This document shows, piece after piece, positions 60,343-64,000 of a DNA stretch of 64,000 bases. Position 1 is the stretch's first letter, and every line of letters begins with the position of its first letter. Under the pieces are notes generated by a model. That model ran no database searches. It was not told the origin of the DNA and saw only the letters and a program-made list of their open reading frames with translations. Source of the stretch: Sipunculus nudus (lineage: Eukaryota; Annelida; Sipuncula; Golfingiida; Sipunculidae); NCBI GenBank assembly GCA_026874595.1, contig CM049314.1:51567812-51631811 (forward strand), given 5' to 3'. Position numbers and translations under genes: made by a program.

Positions 60343-60403
60343 TCACTTACACGGGCCGCTTAGCTCAGTAACAATATATGTAAACACGGTACAATACATT
60401 ACA
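60343..60403 (-). repeat. 5' LTR, outer fragment
   Basis: The remaining 61 bp of the split LTR, ending ACATTACA and followed by the TACAG duplication. Confidence 0.95.
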
Positions 60404-60408
60404 TACAG

Positions 60409-61120
60409 CATTAAAATACCGAGGAAATATCAAATCGTTCTGCAAAAACAGAAACAATTTTATTTTATATGAACGTTAATGTTACAATCGGCATCATATC
60501 TATTAACAAATGTATTGTGTATTTATTTCTGTCAAGGTTTTGTTTATGTTTGTTTTTCTTTTTTTAAAGTTGTCCAATACATCTGATGAATCATTATCAA
60601 ACAATTCAATGTGAAATATTATGCATATTATGCTGTCTATTTTGGCAACATTTTAAAACTTGAATTGAAAAGGGTCTCATTTTACAGCATGAACATATCG
60701 GGGAAAAAATCACACTTTGAATTTGTAAAATGTGCATTCTGATCATGAAATATAAAATATATTTTGGAATCAATTAAATATTACATAATAGATTTTTGAG
60801 TCAAGAGATACATAATCCTGATGACAATTTTTATCAATGGAACATGAAAAGGTTTGTCAATTTATACATGAAACATAAAACATTTTATCGAAACAACCTT
60901 TAGAAACATTTCCAGGACGTCGTGTTTCTGTCAAATTTTAATTCTATTTATCATTTTAATTAATCAATTATTACTATGTTGTTTTACAAAATGAAAAAAA
61001 ATATATTACCACAAAATATTATTTTAAGAAAACAGCATCATGAATGTTACACAACAGATTGAATTATAAAAAATGAGTCATTTGGAAGATATTGAAAATG
61101 CTTGACACGCATGCTGACCA
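60409..61120. other. AT-rich spacer, no gene seen
   Basis: Flank of the LTR insertion. No open frame or repeat recognised. Confidence 0.5.
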
Positions 61121-62355
61121 TTTGATGACCAGTGCATGGCCGTGGCTTCCGAGTTTTACACATTTGGACTACTACCCGGCTCTTCCGAGGGCAGTGTGTA
61201 AAACCCGGACCCCGGACCCCGGATCCCGGACCCCAAGAAAAAACCTATAATTATTAAAACTCTCATATGGTAATTTGTCGAGATATTTTGCAGAATAGTA
61301 TCTTAAGACGTTTTTTACATTATGTGGGTTAAAAAACATAAAAAGTGGTCTGTTTTGCAACAAAAGTTGATAAATTACCCTACGGACCGTGGCGCACTGA
61401 TCTCACGGATCCCATGGACCCCTTTTACCATTTCTTTTGTACATATTTAAACATCCCATTTAGGCATAACAACCATATGATTTAGTTATTGTGTTTTTGT
61501 ATCTATATTATTTTCATTTTGTCTTATTTTTTCTTCATGTTCTTATATTTGCTATTTGTTTCATGTTTAGCGAAATAAAAAGTATATATAATAAGAACAT
61601 TTACAAAATCATTATGTTTTTACCTGTCGTTTCTTGAAATGCAAGTCATCAACAATTTCTTTGGGTAATTATATTGTTACCAACAGTAAATTGCATTGAT
61701 GTTCATGAATGGAACACAAAACCCTGCATGCATTGACCGCTGGCGCACTTCAGTGTGCGTGCACTATAATATTTTCACTTGAAATATCAAATAATCATAT
61801 TTAATGTTTGACATGAGTGCTTATTCTTTCTCATGGAGTCATAAATGAAAATATGAGCGGGGTTTCCAGGGTCCTTTAAAAATGGAATAGTCATCAAAGT
61901 CGAGCAGTTTGGGTCCATCTTCAGCAAAATATTTTGTATACTTAAAATGTTCATTGAAATGGTTATTTACAAAGCTTCAACACTGAGGGACTTTACTTTG
62001 TTCTTATATCAGCATCAGGGGTGTTTTTATCTGTATATATAATCGACAGTGTGGAAATTGGTTTCTGGGGTCCGGGGTCCGGGATTCGTGGGGTCCGGGT
62101 TTTACACACTGCCCGCGGGCACTTCCGAGTGACTTCCGAGATGGCTTCCGAGCACAGAATCTACTATAACTTTCAGATTATTGAATTAATAACTATGATT
62201 ATTCACAGAATGATAGAACAACCCCTAGTGTATCGATAAAAATCGAAATAGTATTGATGTAATGGCATTTTGTATATGCCGCTTTATTGTTTTGTTTCTA
62301 CAAAAATCCTTGGCTTCCGACTTCCGGCTTCCGAGTTTTACACACAGCCACAAAT
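61120..62355 (-). mobile_element. Second copy of the 48960 repeat, split by a 924-bp insertion
   Basis: The outer parts (61120-61189 and 62114-62355) align in reverse complement to 48960-49265, sharing CTTCCGAG, ACTTTCAGATTA, AATGATAGAACA and GAGTTTTACACACAGCC. The inner part is the element at 61190-62113. Confidence 0.7.
61190..62113 (-). mobile_element. 924-bp inverted-repeat element, second copy
   Basis: Same ends as 55649-56606 (GGCAGTGTGTAAAACCCGGA...) in opposite orientation; the interior matches through segments such as TTTACTTTGTTCTTATATCA. CTTCCGAG precedes it and occurs again 8 bp beyond its right end, so the exact right boundary or target duplication is ambiguous. Confidence 0.8.
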
Positions 62356-63020
62356 GGCTTGGTAAAACCCGGACTCGGACTCCGGACTCGGTGCAAATAA
62401 TCGCCGGACCCCGAAACAACCGCCTATAAATAATGTTTGGGATGTTGTTTCATTAAATATTTACTTGTGTTTGAAGCTTTGCTATTTATTCTTTCAGTTT
62501 TGAAAATTGCTGTGTCTTAAATCATCTGTAACATCCACTCTGAACGTTTTATTTTACTGGACTCCATCTCGGACTCAAACAAAGGCATATGCTGTAAGCC
62601 AGGCAACTGGTGCATACTTAACGGGAACATCTGTCGCCGTTTCCAAGGAATAAAACTCAGAGGTGGACTGTCAGATATTGGAAAATCAAACTCAGTTGTG
62701 CACCTACTACATAAATAACAGTTACCATTGTATGAAACATCCCATGAATACAGAAAGTGTGTTTGTCATTAGTATTTATAGTAGCCTATCTAAAAACTCA
62801 ATATGTGAAATTACCTAATTACCCTAATTACACCATAAATCATACCACATATACATTTATATTATTGGTTATTATATATAAATATATATAAAAAAGCATT
62901 ATTAAATTTTATAAATAAAAATATATTAATAACCATACGCAAGTTTAATTATTTATACAACATTCATACATGTTACTGTTATGGGGTGACATAAAAGCCG
63001 ACCGAATCACTCATTAGTCA
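62356..63020. other. AT-rich spacer, no gene seen
   Basis: Starts with GGTAAAACCCGGACTCGGAC, another variant of the AAAACCCGGA edge motif, without a partner. No coding region. Confidence 0.4.
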
Positions 63021-63021
63021 A

Positions 63022-63099
63022 GCTTGCTTAGCTGGCTCAGTGGTTGCTGCGTCGAACTTTAACGCCGGCTACCTGGGTTCGAATCCCGAATCAGCCCAG
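63022..63099 (+). repeat. tRNA-like sequence, probably a SINE head or tRNA pseudogene
   Basis: Pol III box A-like TAGCTGGCTCAGTGGTTG and a perfect box B GGGTTCGAATCCC at 63075-63087 are correctly spaced. The acceptor strands (around GCTTGCT and ATCAGCC) do not pair and the anticodon loop lacks the usual T33, so a working tRNA is unlikely. Confidence 0.45.
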
Positions 63100-63364
63100 G
63101 ATTTTCCGCTGAATAATTTCTCTTCTTAACATTATAATTCCATCATATTTGTATTATATATTTTGTCAGTAGTGTTTGATTAAAATATTTCATATCTTAT
63201 TATACATTATGATATGTTATTAAACAATAAATAAAAAATATTATTAAATATATTTAAATACATAAAAAATACGATTGACCAATTTATTATATTATACAAA
63301 ATTTATATTTTATATTTTAACCCGCGAAACACGGAATTCCTAAATTATGTACCTGTAAGAAGCA

Positions 63365-64000
63365 TCCCTTGTCGCTTTACTATCATCATATACAGCTGGG
63401 CTTCAGATGCCTGGCTTAAATGCCTGCTAGAAGCAAGGCATCCCATGTCGCTTTACTATCATTCTATACAGACAGTCCTCAGATGCCTAGCTTAAATACC
63501 TGCTAGAAGCCAGGCATCCCATGACGCTTTACTATCGTTTTATACAGACGGGCCTCAGATGCCTGGCTTAATTAAATACCTGCTAGAAGCCAGGCATCCC
63601 ATGTCGCTTTACTGTCGTTTTATATACAGACGGGCTTCAGATGCCTGGCTTAAATACCTGCTACAAGCCAGGCATCCCATGTCGCTTTACTATCGTTATA
63701 TATAGACGGGCTTCAGATGCCTGGCTTAAATACCTGCTACAAGCCAGGCATCCTATGTCGATTTACTATCGGTATATACAGACGGGCTTCAGATGCCTAG
63801 CTTAAATACCTGCTACAAGCCAGGCATCCCATGTCGCTTTACTATCGTTATATATAGACGGGCTTCAGATGCCTGGCTTAAATATCTGCTAGAAGCCAGG
63901 TATCCCATGTCCCTTTACTATCGTTATATACAGACGGGCTTCAGATGCCTGGCTTAAATACCTGCTAGAAGCCAGGCATCCCATGTCGCTTTACTATCGT
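63365..64000. repeat. 76-bp tandem satellite, runs off the window
   Basis: GTCGCTTTACTATC (or a close variant) recurs at 63371, 63447, 63523, 63603, 63681, 63757, 63833, 63909 and 63985, spacing 76 bp with two longer units (80 and 78). Every unit contains GCCTGGCTT...AAGCCAGGC, a 9-bp stem around a loop of about 13 nt, with minor variants. Confidence 0.9.

Larger units (their letters stand above)
50912..60403 (-). mobile_element. Complete Mag-like Ty3/gypsy LTR retrotransposon, interrupted
   Basis: Two 171-bp LTRs (TGTGATGTAC...ACATTACA) flank one Gag-Pol region, with identical 5-bp target duplications TACAG at 50907-50911 and 60404-60408. The LTRs differ at three positions, indicating a fairly young insertion. 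The order on the - strand is 5' LTR, tRNA-Leu-type primer-binding site, gag, protease, reverse transcriptase, RNase H, integrase, purine tract, 3' LTR. The absence of a chromodomain and the twin zinc knuckles in Gag fit the Mag lineage. The 4.7-kb element at 55633-60333 lies inside the 5' LTR; removing it leaves exactly 171 bp of LTR. With a frameshift in gag as well, this copy is dead for autonomous movement. Confidence 0.95.

Noticed and set aside
63022-63099. Functional tRNA gene
   Set aside because: Box A and box B are good, but the acceptor stem does not pair and the anticodon loop is not canonical.

Overview
The window is eukaryotic, AT-rich and made almost entirely of repeats. I find no host protein-coding gene with convincing exons. 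It most resembles a lophotrochozoan invertebrate, probably a mollusc. That placement is an inference from three things: a Mag-like Ty3/gypsy element primed by tRNA-Leu, interspersed repeats with stacked TGACCT half-sites of the kind common in bivalve genomes, and 148-bp core arrays joined to CAGA/CAAA microsatellites as in the CvA/pearl/HINE (Helentron-associated) elements. The species cannot be named from the sequence.

Layout. (1) 1-36260 is one large mosaic of about eight recurring modules: 148-bp tandem arrays, three related modules built around a CCATGGTAAC palindrome (A, B, C), a module with a GCGCCATCTGGCGG core (D), a GC-richer module (E), a CAGA-flanked module (F), a leader segment, and short arrays of CTTGCCGGAAATC-type hairpins. 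Modules recur in partly fixed order. Several segments are tandemly duplicated: about 1267 bp nearly identical at 27133-29665, about 2150 bp at 16870-21000, about 810 bp at 31845-33500, and about 464 bp at 35570-36260. A non-mosaic island at 21370-25440 holds a five-copy 367-bp satellite. (2) 36260-39900 is low-copy-looking sequence containing a widely spaced 45-bp inverted repeat. (3) 39900-42900 is a decayed APE-type LINE on the + strand. (4) 42900-47800 has AT microsatellites, a 74-bp near-perfect palindrome and a promoter/LTR-like segment. (5) 47790-48600 is the 3' end of a second LINE on the - strand. (6) 50912-60403 is a complete Mag-like LTR retrotransposon on the - strand with matching TACAG target duplications. 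Its 5' LTR was split by a foldback-type element (55633-60333) with long inverted repeats and a 9-bp target duplication, and that element was itself invaded by a 958-bp inverted-repeat element. (7) 61140-62350 repeats the last theme: a second copy of the 0.95-kb element sits inside another repeat whose uninterrupted relative lies at 48960-49260. (8) The window ends in a 76-bp hairpin-bearing satellite that runs off the edge.

The coding content is retroelement-derived: a nearly intact Gag-Pol (protease, reverse transcriptase, RNase H, integrase) broken by one frameshift in gag, and two LINE relics. The most striking non-coding observation is that the mosaic modules repeatedly carry sequences matching three animal transcription-factor consensus sites at fixed places: an RFX X-box (GTTACCATGGTAAC), a CTCF-like core (CCACCAGGGGGCG or CCGCCAGATGGCGC) and a nuclear-receptor direct repeat. 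Whether any is bound is unknown.
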